Part shown: positions 51,835 through 60,505 of the stretch, piece by piece
Layout: the number at the start of each line of letters is the position of its first letter
Position numbering within the stretch: the first letter of the stretch is position 1
Source of the DNA: Thermosporothrix hazakensis
GTDB taxonomy: Bacteria > Chloroflexota > Ktedonobacteria > Ktedonobacterales > Ktedonobacteraceae
DNA length: 64,000 nt
NCBI RefSeq assembly: GCF_003253565.1
Contig: NZ_QKUF01000001.1
Location: 391,867-455,866 of the forward strand
Direction: 5' to 3'
Made by a program: the position numbers and the translations under genes
Notes under the pieces: generated by a model
Databases searched by the model: none
What the model was told of the DNA's origin: nothing
The model's input: only the letters and a program-made list of their open reading frames with translations

Positions 51835-52860
51835 TCACCTGCTTCCTGGCCTGGCTGGTGACCAGCAGAATTGATTACCATAACGTGCTCTGACATCCTT
51901 TCGTGAACGAGCCCGCGTTCCTTGCAGCACGCGTGCCCCGGTCTGATCGGCACGTAGAATAAGGCCAGTTCCTTCGATGCCAGCCGCGCGCGCAGTCTCT
52001 TCCATTGCGCGCAAAATGGCCTGAAAACGAGAACTCGCCAGTGCAATCAGAGATGACCCCCCACCAGAAAGACAGGCTCCATAGGCTCCGGCCTCGACAG
52101 CAGCCTGAATGATATTATTCATTGCAGGGAAAAGCGCCTGACGATAGGGCTGATGCAAACGATCCTGCATCGCCTCCCCGATCAAATCATACTGTCCTGT
52201 TTGGAGTGCTGTCAGCAACAACGCCACGCGACCCGTATTAAACGTCACATCTGCTTTTGGATAACTGGACGGGAGCAGCTTGCGCCCCGCGACCGTATCC
52301 ATTGAAAACGAAGGAGTAAAGATGACCGCCTTGAGATCACCAGGGAATGGCGTTTTAATGGCCCTGATGTTTCCGCCGACGCTGGTTGTTGCGACCAAGC
52401 CCCCGAGTAGCGCCGGGGCCACATTATCTGGATGATTCCCGGCCTCCACGGCAACGGCCAGTTCCAGCAACTCTTCTTGAGGTAACGCCCTGTTCTGGCG
52501 GCGCAACCATTCATTCGCAGCGACCAGACCCCCAACAGCCGCAGTCGCGCTACTTCCCAGACCGCAGCCAGGTGGGATCCGAATCTCCATGCGAATCTTG
52601 ATCGCTGGTAAGGGAACTCCCTGACGCTCAAAGAGCAGTGCAAAGGCTTTGAAAAAGAGGTTATCCGGCTCCGTCGATAACTGTGCTCCTAATGAGCCCT
52701 GTATCTCTATCTGTGGTCGGAGAGGATCGCCGTCCACTTCTTCCACGGTAAAACGGTTATAAAGCTGCAAAGCAAGTCCCAGACTATCAAAGCCAGGACC
52801 CAGATTAGCCGACGTTGCGGGCGTTAAGACTGTGATTGAAGCAGGTAATACCAGTGCCAT
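51835..52860 (-). CDS. thrB: Homoserine kinase
   Basis: A GHMP-family kinase of 341 residues producing O-phosphohomoserine. The signature motifs are visible: VLTPATSANLGPGFDSLGLALQL, the ATP-binding PPGCGLGSSATAAVGGL, EAGNHPDNVAPALLGGLV and ACLSGGGSSLIALA. The C-terminal tail of about 35 residues (GARVLQGTRARSRKDVRARYG) is longer and more basic than usual. thrC follows directly. The start has a weak Shine-Dalgarno. Confidence 0.95.
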   Translation of the reverse strand: MALVLPASITVLTPATSANLGPGFDSLGLALQLYNRFTVEEVDGDPLRPQIEIQGSLGAQLSTEPDNLFFKAFALLFERQGVPLPAIKIRMEIRIPPGCGLGSSATAAVGGLVAANEWLRRQNRALPQEELLELAVAVEAGNHPDNVAPALLGGLVATTSVGGNIRAIKTPFPGDLKAVIFTPSFSMDTVAGRKLLPSSYPKADVTFNTGRVALLLTALQTGQYDLIGEAMQDRLHQPYRQALFPAMNNIIQAAVEAGAYGACLSGGGSSLIALASSRFQAILRAMEETARAAGIEGTGLILRADQTGARVLQGTRARSRKDVRARYGNQFCWSPARPGSR

Positions 52861-53019
52861 CGGCGGCTACCTGCCTTTCTGATGTACGATGCATACTCCA
52901 TCCTTTCTCTGGTTTGGCATCATTCTATCATGTTTTTCAAGAATAGCATTCAAGCAAGTACAAAGGTAACAGAAACAGTCTATCCTCCGAAAATGAGTCT
53001 TTTCTTCCCTGGACACACG

Positions 53020-53991
53020 CTATACAGGTGTCACCCAGTGGATATAGCGCTCATTCTCGCCACGGCAAGCCGCAAGATAGGCCTGTTGCAGTTCCATTGT
53101 AAACGTCCCAGGGCGTCCAGTGCCAATCGGGCGGTGATCCACATGCGTCACCGGAGAAACCTGAACGCCGGTCCCACAGGTGAAGATCTCGTCCGCCGCA
53201 TAAAGCTCGGTACGATCGATCCGCCGCTGTTCAATGGGTATCTGAAACTCGTTCTGAATCAGCTCAATCAAGGCGTTTCGCGTGATCCCCTCAAGGATAT
53301 CTTCTGAAACGGCGGGCGTTGCAAGCTTGCCTCCACGCAGCACAAAGATGTTGCAGGAACTGGCCTCCGAGATATAGCCATCATGCGTCAGCATAATAGC
53401 CTCGTCAAAACCCGCCTCTTTGGCGTCGCTAACCGCGAGAGCGCTGTTTACATACACGCCGGTGACTTTGGCACGCACCGGCATAGCGTTACTGTTCGCA
53501 CGGCGCCAGGAGGAGGTACAGACGCTCAGGCCATCGCTGATATCAACATAGTTCCCCATAGGGAAGGCATAAATAGCCAGACCATCCTTGATCCCGCTCA
53601 AACCCACCCTGATCGTACATTCCGACTTATAGGCGAACGGTCGAATATAGACATCCTGATGGTAGCCATGACGTCGCACCAGATCAACAGTGATACGGCA
53701 CAAATCGTCAACGGTTTCCTTGATATCCATGCGAAGCAGGCGCATTGAATCGGCCATTCGCTCATAGTGCTCGCGCATGAGCAGGATATAGAGCCGTCCA
53801 TGCTTCTCATTATAATAGCCCCGAATGCCCTCAAAGCAGCCGGTCCCATATTGGAGCGCATGGGTCGCAATGCTGACCTTTGCCTCACTCATCGGAACAA
53901 TCTTTCCCTCGAAATAAGCAAAACCCTCGTCCTGAAGTGTCGGGACCCCTCGCTCTTTCTGCTCTTCAGGTGAGACATCTGCAAACGACAT
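53020..53991 (-). CDS. ilvE: Branched-chain amino acid aminotransferase
   Basis: A fold-type IV pyridoxal-phosphate enzyme of 323 residues doing the last step of Val, Leu and Ile synthesis. It shows ATHALQYGTGCFEGIRGYY, IRPFAYKSE, the PLP lysine in VRAKVTGVYVNSALA, GFDEAIMLTHDGYISEASSCNIFVL and ITRNALIELIQNE. Start 53991 (MSFADVSPEE) has GGGAGG 4 nt upstream; 21 further open codons upstream are not needed. It lies downstream of the leuA-like gene in the same direction. Confidence 0.96.
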   Translation of the reverse strand: MSFADVSPEEQKERGVPTLQDEGFAYFEGKIVPMSEAKVSIATHALQYGTGCFEGIRGYYNEKHGRLYILLMREHYERMADSMRLLRMDIKETVDDLCRITVDLVRRHGYHQDVYIRPFAYKSECTIRVGLSGIKDGLAIYAFPMGNYVDISDGLSVCTSSWRRANSNAMPVRAKVTGVYVNSALAVSDAKEAGFDEAIMLTHDGYISEASSCNIFVLRGGKLATPAVSEDILEGITRNALIELIQNEFQIPIEQRRIDRTELYAADEIFTCGTGVQVSPVTHVDHRPIGTGRPGTFTMELQQAYLAACRGENERYIHWVTPV

Positions 53992-54111
53992 AGAACCTCC
54001 CTTCTCTGTTATATCATAAAAGCTGACGGGCGCGACATTGCGCCGCGCCAGCATCCCTACACTACTAGAAAACCATCCTGGACTGTCATCTTCCGAAATG
54101 ATAGGAAGCGC

Positions 54112-55251
54112 TCAGATCGCCACAGGCGTTTCACGGCTACATTCAACCATGTAAATCAAATCGTCGTCCGTCACAATCTTCTTTTCGTCGGCCAGCGTCA
54201 CAAAGCGCCGATAGACCCGCTTCAACTGTTCCGCTGAGAGTCTGTAGCCAAGCTGGCGCAGATGTGCATCCAGCCCATAGCGTCCCGCCTGCTTGCAGAG
54301 CACGCCATTGACCTCTGCGCGGCCCACAGATTGCGGTGTCATAAACGTCACATCGGGAGCAAACGCGTTTGCACCAACAATCGCCTTGTTTGGCTGGACA
54401 GGCAAGCCCGTCAGCCGACTTACAAGCTGACTCGCCGAGACCAGATGCTCGGTCCGAATCCGCGTATCAACGCCGAAGGCATCAGCGCGCGTGCGCAACG
54501 CCATCACCACTTCTTCTAGCGCTGTATTACCGGCTCGTTCACCAATGCCGTTGATTGTCACCTCAACCTGTCGCGCCCCGGCACGAATCGCGGCCAGCGC
54601 ATTTGCTGTCGCCAGCCCCAGATCATCGTGACAGTGCGCGCTCAGCGTCACCGCCTCAATGCCCGGCACGTGCTTGCACACCTGACGGAAAAGCGCCCCA
54701 TATTCTTCAGGAGAGGAATAGCCGACCGTATCAGGAAGGTTTATCGTGGTTGCACCCTGTCTGATGGCGGTTTCGAGCACGCGATACAGATACTCACGCT
54801 CGGTACGCGTCGCATCTTCAGCCGAGAACTCGACCGTTGGACAGAGCCGCCGTGCATAAGAGATCATCGCCCGGACACGCTGTAGCGCCTCCTCGCGGCA
54901 AAGCGACAGATGGCGCTGCTGAAACTGATCAGACGTTGCCATGAAAATATGAATCACTGGCTGCTCAGCATCACGCAACGCCTCCCAGGCCAGTTCAATA
55001 TCATTGGCATTGGCACGCGCCAGAGCCGCAACCGCAACACCCTTTCCCTGCATCCTCCTGGCGATCTCTTTGACCGCAGCGAAATCAGCAAGGGACGCAG
55101 CAGGGAAACCAGCTTCAAGAATATCAACACGAAGGTCTGCCAGGCGCTCAGCAACCAGCAGCTTTTCAGCCAGGGTCATCGTCGCCCCGGGCGATTGTTC
55201 ACCATCGCGCAACGTCGTATCGAAGATCTTCACCATAGCAGGGTTTCCCAT
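54112..55251 (-). CDS. 2-Isopropylmalate synthase-like protein, truncated and missing catalytic motifs
   Basis: A DRE-TIM metallolyase of 379 residues, by position and similarity a LeuA homologue. The barrel is intact: IFDTTLRDGEQSPGATM, GFPAAS, NLPDTVGYSSPEEY, SAHCHDDLGLATANALAAIRAGA with metal ligands, and NGIGERAGN. After PVQPNKAIVGANAFA the conserved HESGIHQDG segment is absent: the chain jumps to PDVTFMTPQSVGR, a loss of about 14 residues. The KHSGR motif is KQAGR. The C-terminal leucine-binding regulatory domain is missing (usual length is about 510). It may have lost activity or changed substrate. The start at 55251 has AAAGGAG 10 nt upstream. Confidence 0.85.
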   Translation of the reverse strand: MGNPAMVKIFDTTLRDGEQSPGATMTLAEKLLVAERLADLRVDILEAGFPAASLADFAAVKEIARRMQGKGVAVAALARANANDIELAWEALRDAEQPVIHIFMATSDQFQQRHLSLCREEALQRVRAMISYARRLCPTVEFSAEDATRTEREYLYRVLETAIRQGATTINLPDTVGYSSPEEYGALFRQVCKHVPGIEAVTLSAHCHDDLGLATANALAAIRAGARQVEVTINGIGERAGNTALEEVVMALRTRADAFGVDTRIRTEHLVSASQLVSRLTGLPVQPNKAIVGANAFAPDVTFMTPQSVGRAEVNGVLCKQAGRYGLDAHLRQLGYRLSAEQLKRVYRRFVTLADEKKIVTDDDLIYMVECSRETPVAI

Positions 55252-55311
55252 GATCGTTTCTCTCCTTTTGGTGCCAGATGGTGAGGGGGAAGTTCCCCCT
55301 CAAACCGTGTA

Positions 55312-56346
55312 TTATTGCTCGCCGATAGACTCTACTTTTGTACCCTCGACTTTGACCGGGTTCAGCCAGCCCATCATAGCACGCAGCTCAGTGCCAACCT
55401 GCTCGATCTGATGACTCTGCTCGCGACGGCGGCGAGCCATGAAGGCAGGGCGACCGGCCTGATTTTCCAGAATCCACTGTTTCGCAAAGGTGCCATCCTG
55501 AATGTCACGCAGGATAGCGCGCATAGACTCGCGAACTTCCGGCGTGATGACGCGGCGACCGGAAACATAGTCACCATACTCGGCGGTATCGCTGATGGAG
55601 TAGCGCATGTAGTTCAGGCCGCCCTGATAGATGAGGTCAACAATCAGCTTGAGCTCATGCATGCACTCGAAGAATGCGGCTTCTGGCTGATAGCCTGCCT
55701 CAACCAGCGTCTCAAAACCAGCTTTGACCAGCTCGGAGACACCGCCACAGAGCACCGCCTGCTCACCGAACAGATCAGTCTCGGTCTCCTCCTCAAAGGT
55801 AGTGCGCAGGACACCGGCACGGGTACAGCCGATAGCGCGTGCATAGGCCAGCGCGACCGCTTCTGCCTGCCCGGTTGCATCCTGATGAATAGCGATCAGA
55901 CCAGGGATGCCGCCACCCTCGGTATAGACGCGGCGCAAAATATGACCAGGGCCCTTCGGAGCAACCATCGCTACGTCAACATCTTCTGGCGGTGTAATCT
56001 GGCCGAAGTGAATGCTGAAGCCGTGCGCGGTCAGCAGCAGCTTGCCGGGCTTCAACGCGGGGCGAATGTCATGCTCAAATACGTCCTTGTGATGCTGATC
56101 GGGGATCAGGAGCATGATCACGTCGGCCTCCTGCGCTGCCTCAGCCGGAGTTTTTACAGTCAGGCCATCAGCCTCAGCCTTCTGGCGGCTCTTGCTTGAG
56201 GCAGGCAGGCCAATGATGACCTTGCAGCCGCTATCGCGCATGTTCAGTGCATGAGCATGTCCCTGACTGCCATAACCAATCACTGCCACCGTCTTTTCAG
56301 CGAGAAAATCCAGGTTCGCATCTGAGTCATAATAGAATGTAGGCAT
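55312..56346 (-). CDS. ilvC: Ketol-acid reductoisomerase (NADP+)
   Basis: IlvC, 344 residues, class I, converts acetolactate to dihydroxyisovalerate. The Rossmann motif [19 protein letters not shown] is present, with the following loop [16 protein letters not shown], then [43 protein letters not shown] with metal ligands, and the knotted C-terminal domain ([17 protein letters not shown]). It lies between ilvN and the leuA-like gene. Confidence 0.97.
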   Translation of the reverse strand: MPTFYYDSDANLDFLAEKTVAVIGYGSQGHAHALNMRDSGCKVIIGLPASSKSRQKAEADGLTVKTPAEAAQEADVIMLLIPDQHHKDVFEHDIRPALKPGKLLLTAHGFSIHFGQITPPEDVDVAMVAPKGPGHILRRVYTEGGGIPGLIAIHQDATGQAEAVALAYARAIGCTRAGVLRTTFEEETETDLFGEQAVLCGGVSELVKAGFETLVEAGYQPEAAFFECMHELKLIVDLIYQGGLNYMRYSISDTAEYGDYVSGRRVITPEVRESMRAILRDIQDGTFAKQWILENQAGRPAFMARRRREQSHQIEQVGTELRAMMGWLNPVKVEGTKVESIGEQ

Positions 56347-56408
56347 TCTGTTTCTCTATCTCCTTTTTCACGATATTGATGCTAGTTTTGTTATGTCTCG
56401 AATTGTGC

Positions 56409-56954
56409 TTATTCGGCCCCGCTCTCCCGAGCCAGTGTCACCTGACCCGAGCGCGCGATCTCACGAATACCAAAGGGCTGGAGTTGCTCAATACAGGCAG
56501 ACACCTTATCGCTGCTACCCGTGATTTCCAGTACAATCGAGTCGGGTGTGATATCAACCGTGTGAGCCCCGAAGAGATTGCCCACCTCAAGGATATCGCG
56601 AGTTGTTTCCGCCGTAGAGGCGACGTTTACCAGTGCAAGTTCACGACTTACCACCTGCGTGGCGCTGATCTCTTCGACGCTCTGCACATCGACAATCTTG
56701 CGCAATTGCTCGATCAAATAGGCTTTGCCTACCTCGGTATCGTTCACCGTTATCGTCACCCGAATCTGATCTGCCTGAGCGTCGCGAGCAATGGTCATAG
56801 TCTGCATATTGGCACGGCGACGACGCAGAATGTTGATGATGCGGTCCACCGTGCCGGGACGATCCCCGGCAACGGTCATCAGGGTATAGGTTTGCGCGGC
56901 ATCCGGGTTAATCACGGAATGCCCGGCACGTTCCATCACAGATGTGTCCTTCAT
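56409..56954 (-). CDS. ilvN: Acetolactate synthase small (regulatory) subunit
   Basis: A 181-residue ACT-domain subunit that binds valine and activates the large subunit. The ACT domain (YTLMTVAGDRPGTVDRIINILRRRRANMQTM) and the second domain (RELALVNVASTAETTRDILEV, ITPDSIVLEITGSSDKVSACIEQLQPFGI) are typical. ATG 56954 overlaps the ilvB stop (TAATG), with GGAGGAG 8 nt upstream, which suggests translational coupling. Upstream codons reach 57029 but lie inside ilvB. Confidence 0.96.
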   Translation of the reverse strand: MKDTSVMERAGHSVINPDAAQTYTLMTVAGDRPGTVDRIINILRRRRANMQTMTIARDAQADQIRVTITVNDTEVGKAYLIEQLRKIVDVQSVEEISATQVVSRELALVNVASTAETTRDILEVGNLFGAHTVDITPDSIVLEITGSSDKVSACIEQLQPFGIREIARSGQVTLARESGAE

Positions 56955-58723
56955 TACTCGTTCTCCTCCGCCTGCTCTTCGATCATGGTCGTAATGGGTG
57001 AACCGGGTGCAACCATCGGGTACACACACGCTTCCGCCTCAATCACAAAATCGACTATCACGGGTCCCGGGGTCTCCATCGCCCGTTTGATCGCGCTGGT
57101 CACATCCTCACCCCGTGTGACACGCATGCCGGTTGCGCCATAGGCTTCGGCCAGCTTAACATAGTCTGGTCCAGTGATCGGCGTTTCAGAGTAGTTGCGC
57201 GAATGGAAGAACTGCTGCCACTGGCGCACCATGCCGAGATAACCGTTATTCATGATCGCAATCTTAATCTCGACGCCCTCCTGCATCAGCGTCGCCATTT
57301 CCTGAATATTCATCTGAATGCCACCATCACCAGCGACAACCCAGACTGGAGCCTCAGGAGCGCCCATCTTCACTCCCATTGCAGCCGGAAGTGCAAAGCC
57401 CATTGTCCCCAGACCACCCGAGGTAATCTGGCTGTTGGCGCGCGACCAGGGATAGAAACGAGCCGTCCACATCTGGTGCTGACCGACGTCCGAAACAACA
57501 ATCGCCTTCCCCTCGGTCACTTCGTTGATCGCGTGTAGAATACCCATCGGACTGGGAAGTGTCTCATCACGCTTGAGGGCAGCGGCCCGCCCCTCATCCT
57601 GCGCCTGCCAGTCGCGGATCTCCTGGAGCCAGGAAGCGTGATCGCCGGGCTTCACGGCCTCATTTAGGGCCGCCAGAGCAACCTTTGCATCAGCCACCAG
57701 CGGAACGTTTGCCACTTTGACCTTGCTGACCTCAGACGGGTCAATATCAATATGGATCAGTGCGGCTTTCGGTGCGAACTCATCTACCTTGCCGGTCACA
57801 CGATCGTCGAAGCGCAGACCCACGCCGACAATCAGATCAGCCTCACCAATTGCACGGTTCACATGAGCAGGGCCATGCATGCCGGGCATGCCCAGGAAGA
57901 GCGGGTGCGAGTCAGGGAACGCGCTCAGACCGAGCAGTGTTGCGATAACCGGGATACCCGTCTTTTCTGCAAAAGCTTTGAGCTCGGCATAGGCGTTTGA
58001 TAGGATGATGCCATGACCAGCCATTATCAGCGGCTTCCGCGCCTGGCTGATTAATTTCGCGGCCTGCTCGATCAGTGTGGCCTCAGGCTTTTCGTGGCGG
58101 CTCTCCTCCTTGCGGAAGTAATCATATGCGGACTCGTGCCGGGAGGGATCATACCAGCCCTTTTGCTGTTGCACATCCTTCGGGATGTCGACCACAACCG
58201 GGCCAGGGCGCCCACTCTGCGCGATCCTGAAAGCCTCATGGATGGCCGGAGCAATCTCTTCAATGCTCCGCACCAGAATCGAGTGCTTGGTAACGGGCAG
58301 TGTAATTCCGAGAATATCGGTCTCCTGGAAGGCATCGCGTCCGAGCAGGGGACGACCAACCTGACCGGTGATAGCCACAACCGGAACCGAGTCCATATAG
58401 GCAGTTGCCAGACCTGTCACCAGATTGGTGGCACCGGGACCACTGGTAGCGGTACACACACCAACCTTGCCAGTGATGCGAGCATAGCCATCAGCGGCAT
58501 GCGAGGCAGCTTGCTCATGGCGCACCAGCACGTGGTGAATAGAGGGATACGAGGTTATAGAGTCGTAAAACGGCATGATCGCTCCGCCGGGATATCCCCA
58601 GACAAACTCTACGCCTTCACGGAGCAGGGCTTCGCAGATGATATGACTGCCGGGTAATTCTCGCGCCTCGTTGTACAGGTCTGGACGTTCCGTCTGCCTG
58701 ATGATATTAGTAGCGATTGCCAT
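56954..58723 (-). CDS. ilvB: Acetolactate synthase large (catalytic) subunit
   Basis: A ThDP enzyme of 589 residues, the first shared step of branched-chain amino acid synthesis. Motifs: FVWGYPGGAIMPFYDSI, VRHEQAASHAADGYARITGKVGVCTATSGPGATNL with the catalytic Glu, TGQVGRPLLGRDAFQETDI, the FAD-site region GLRFDDRVTGK, the ThDP motif AGDGGIQMNIQEMATL and PVIVDFVIE. GGAGG stands 4 nt upstream of ATG 58723. Its transcription seems controlled by the leader ORF and attenuator just upstream. Confidence 0.97.
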   Translation of the reverse strand: MAIATNIIRQTERPDLYNEARELPGSHIICEALLREGVEFVWGYPGGAIMPFYDSITSYPSIHHVLVRHEQAASHAADGYARITGKVGVCTATSGPGATNLVTGLATAYMDSVPVVAITGQVGRPLLGRDAFQETDILGITLPVTKHSILVRSIEEIAPAIHEAFRIAQSGRPGPVVVDIPKDVQQQKGWYDPSRHESAYDYFRKEESRHEKPEATLIEQAAKLISQARKPLIMAGHGIILSNAYAELKAFAEKTGIPVIATLLGLSAFPDSHPLFLGMPGMHGPAHVNRAIGEADLIVGVGLRFDDRVTGKVDEFAPKAALIHIDIDPSEVSKVKVANVPLVADAKVALAALNEAVKPGDHASWLQEIRDWQAQDEGRAAALKRDETLPSPMGILHAINEVTEGKAIVVSDVGQHQMWTARFYPWSRANSQITSGGLGTMGFALPAAMGVKMGAPEAPVWVVAGDGGIQMNIQEMATLMQEGVEIKIAIMNNGYLGMVRQWQQFFHSRNYSETPITGPDYVKLAEAYGATGMRVTRGEDVTSAIKRAMETPGPVIVDFVIEAEACVYPMVAPGSPITTMIEEQAEENE

Positions 58724-58763
58724 AATTCCTCCAAAGACTCTTCAGACTCTACTCAAACGACAT

Positions 58764-58794
58764 AATAAAAGGGCCTCCCTAGCCAGGGAGGCCC
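58764..58794 (-). terminator. Attenuator (intrinsic terminator) before ilvB
   Basis: On the minus strand GGGCCTCCCT (58794-58785 complement) and AGGGAGGCCC pair over 10 perfect G-C-rich bp with a GGCT loop, followed by TTTTATT. It lies between the leader ORF stop (58839) and ilvB (58723). The AGGGAG at 58849-58844, at the end of the leader ORF, could pair with the CTCCCT of the left arm and form an antiterminator. Confidence 0.88.
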
Positions 58795-58838
58795 TCGTCA
58801 GGTTACCTTCTTTGGATTGGGTTGCACCGTTGCTCCCG

Positions 58839-59210
58839 TTAATCTCCCTTTGCACTACGTGTGGCTAGCTTCTCAATAAGCCCTACCAGACCCGCAAGCC
58901 CTGTAAGTCCGGTAAGGCAGCTAATAAGAAGGCCGCCTATAAGGAGGACTACTACAAGGCCGAGGAGTACAAGGGTAAGTACCACAAGGCTAAAAAGGGT
59001 TACGCCAGGAAGCACGGACACAACAAACAAAGAAACCGACGTTAAGACGCCGGTTCCAATCATTCCATTTGCTGCCGTGAAAGCGCGTTCATTCTTCTGC
59101 GCAGGCATAGCTGAGTGACAAGCCGCGGGCATCCGACAGGACATACTGCGAGCGCGGCCCATTGCGGCGTTCATTGCCGCCTGCCCTTGCGCTGTGTATG
59201 TCATTGCCAT
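58839..59210 (-). CDS. Leu/Val-rich leader ORF of the ilv operon (putative attenuator peptide)
   Basis: A 123-codon frame with AAGGAG 9 nt upstream of ATG 59210. The first 50 residues are ordinary (Ala, Met, Ser-rich). The last 70 contain 20 Leu, 13 Val and 3 Ile, in runs such as LVVLTLVLLGLVVVLLIGG and LTGLTGLAGLVGLIEKL, with codons CTT, GTA, CTA and ATA used often. The stop lies 44 nt before a strong terminator and 115 nt before ilvB. This is the layout of a peptide that stalls ribosomes when charged tRNA is scarce. A small hydrophobic membrane protein is the alternative; both could be true. Confidence 0.7.
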   Translation of the reverse strand: MAMTYTAQGQAAMNAAMGRARSMSCRMPAACHSAMPAQKNERAFTAANGMIGTGVLTSVSLFVVSVLPGVTLFSLVVLTLVLLGLVVVLLIGGLLISCLTGLTGLAGLVGLIEKLATRSAKGD

Positions 59211-59340
59211 CGCGTGTCACTCCTTGTTATGAAATCAATTCTTGCGTTTTCTGCTGTGCGATCTGTCTGCTTTTTTCTTCACACTGTCCAACGCCCTGGC
59301 GCCATCGCCATCGCGGACAGCCATAACTTTCTTGTTCACG

Positions 59341-59370
59341 AGGATACACCAGTAGCCAAATGTTTGTCAA
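59341..59370 (-). promoter_or_regulatory. Promoter of the ilv leader and operon
   Basis: On the minus strand perfect TTGACA (59370-59365), an 18-nt spacer and TATCCT (59346-59341). A transcript from about 59334 would include the leader ORF. Confidence 0.7.
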
Positions 59371-59480
59371 CCCCGGTATTACCATCAGAACATAATCATG
59401 GAAAAAGTAACCATCAAAAGCTCATTTCCTATGTACATTATACACATATCGCAACGCTATATCATTTGCGCTTGCGCTTT

Positions 59481-60395
59481 TTACCTCTTTTCTTCAATTA
59501 CAAGCCGGGTAATGCCGGGCATACTGGCTGCCACATCCTTCATAACCTGCACAAAATCCCGCACCGCCGGTGACAACGTACTTCCACGCAAACAGACAAG
59601 CGCACTCTCCCGATAGAGAGGAGGAAGATCCTTCACCTCCACCTGCACAATGCGCCCGCTGTCCAGATCTTCCGCGACCGTCATCCGGGTAAGAAAGGCA
59701 GCTCCCATACCGCGTAAAAGCAGATGCCGGATGGTATTGAAGGGCAGGTCAAGGCCGGGCTGCGGCAACAGGCCAAGCTGCTCCGCATAGGAGTCAACGG
59801 ATGGTCCCCAACGTACGCTTAAAAGCGGGTTGCTCAGATGGCGCACATCCTCCAGCGTCACTTCAGGCCGCCTGGCAAGCGGATGAGCCTCTCCGACCAT
59901 CAGGTACAAGGGCTCACTGAACCGCAGCAACTGCTTGATATGCGGTGCCAGAAAGGGGTAGCTGATTAAGCCCAGCTTCACAAGCCCATCTGTCAGCATG
60001 GCAATGATTTCGGCGCTATGAGCGACATGAAGAAAACAGTGCACACGTTGATGAGTAGCGTAAAAGCGCTCAATGGTACTGGCGAGAAAGCTCCCCGAGA
60101 GCGATTGCATGGCCGCCAACATCACGCTTCCACTCTGGCCGGCAAACTGTGCCGCCTCTATTCCCTCTCGCAGCACAGACATAGCCCTGCGCGCATATGG
60201 TAAAAAGCTCTCCCCTCTTTCCGTCAATGTGACCACGCGTCCCCCACGCGTAAAGAGTGTGCCTCCGAGCTCGTTTTCCAGTGCCTGGATGCGGGCGCTG
60301 ATAGTGGGCTGACTGATATTCAGCGAGCGTGCCGCTTTACTGAAACTGCCCTCACGCACCACCCGTTCAAAGGTGAATAACTGCTCCAAATCCAT
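59481..60395 (-). CDS. LysR-family transcription regulator
   Basis: A 304-residue LTTR. The winged helix-turn-helix is clear at 1-60: LEQLFTFERVVREGSFSKAARSLNISQPTISARIQALENELGGTLFTR. The substrate-binding domain covers about 90-300. Start 60395 (MDLEQLF) follows GGGG by 7 nt. It is transcribed away from the MFS gene and lies upstream of the ilv operon in the same direction. LTTRs usually control the divergent gene, here the transporter; a role in ilv control, as for IlvY, is also possible. Confidence 0.93.
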   Translation of the reverse strand: MDLEQLFTFERVVREGSFSKAARSLNISQPTISARIQALENELGGTLFTRGGRVVTLTERGESFLPYARRAMSVLREGIEAAQFAGQSGSVMLAAMQSLSGSFLASTIERFYATHQRVHCFLHVAHSAEIIAMLTDGLVKLGLISYPFLAPHIKQLLRFSEPLYLMVGEAHPLARRPEVTLEDVRHLSNPLLSVRWGPSVDSYAEQLGLLPQPGLDLPFNTIRHLLLRGMGAAFLTRMTVAEDLDSGRIVQVEVKDLPPLYRESALVCLRGSTLSPAVRDFVQVMKDVAASMPGITRLVIEEKR

Positions 60396-60425
60396 ACGCT
60401 TGCCCCTATAGAAATATTCGATAGA

Positions 60426-60446
60426 AAGTATAGGCAATACATACTT
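60426..60446. promoter_or_regulatory. Likely LysR-type operator
   Basis: AAGTAT (60426-60431) and ATACTT (60441-60446) form a perfect inverted repeat with 9 nt between, which contains the T-N11-A pattern typical of LysR-type sites. It lies in the 110-bp gap between the divergent lysR and MFS genes. Confidence 0.65.
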
Positions 60447-60505
60447 GTCTCATCCTACCATAGTGAGTATGCTCTAGAAAGAACAAATTATCCAGTGAGG
60501 AAAAG

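Noticed and set aside
58800..58860. T-box riboswitch before ilvB
   Set aside because: There is no T-box consensus (UGGN with flanking GGGUGGNACCGCG); CGGTGCAACC lacks it. A coding leader fits better.
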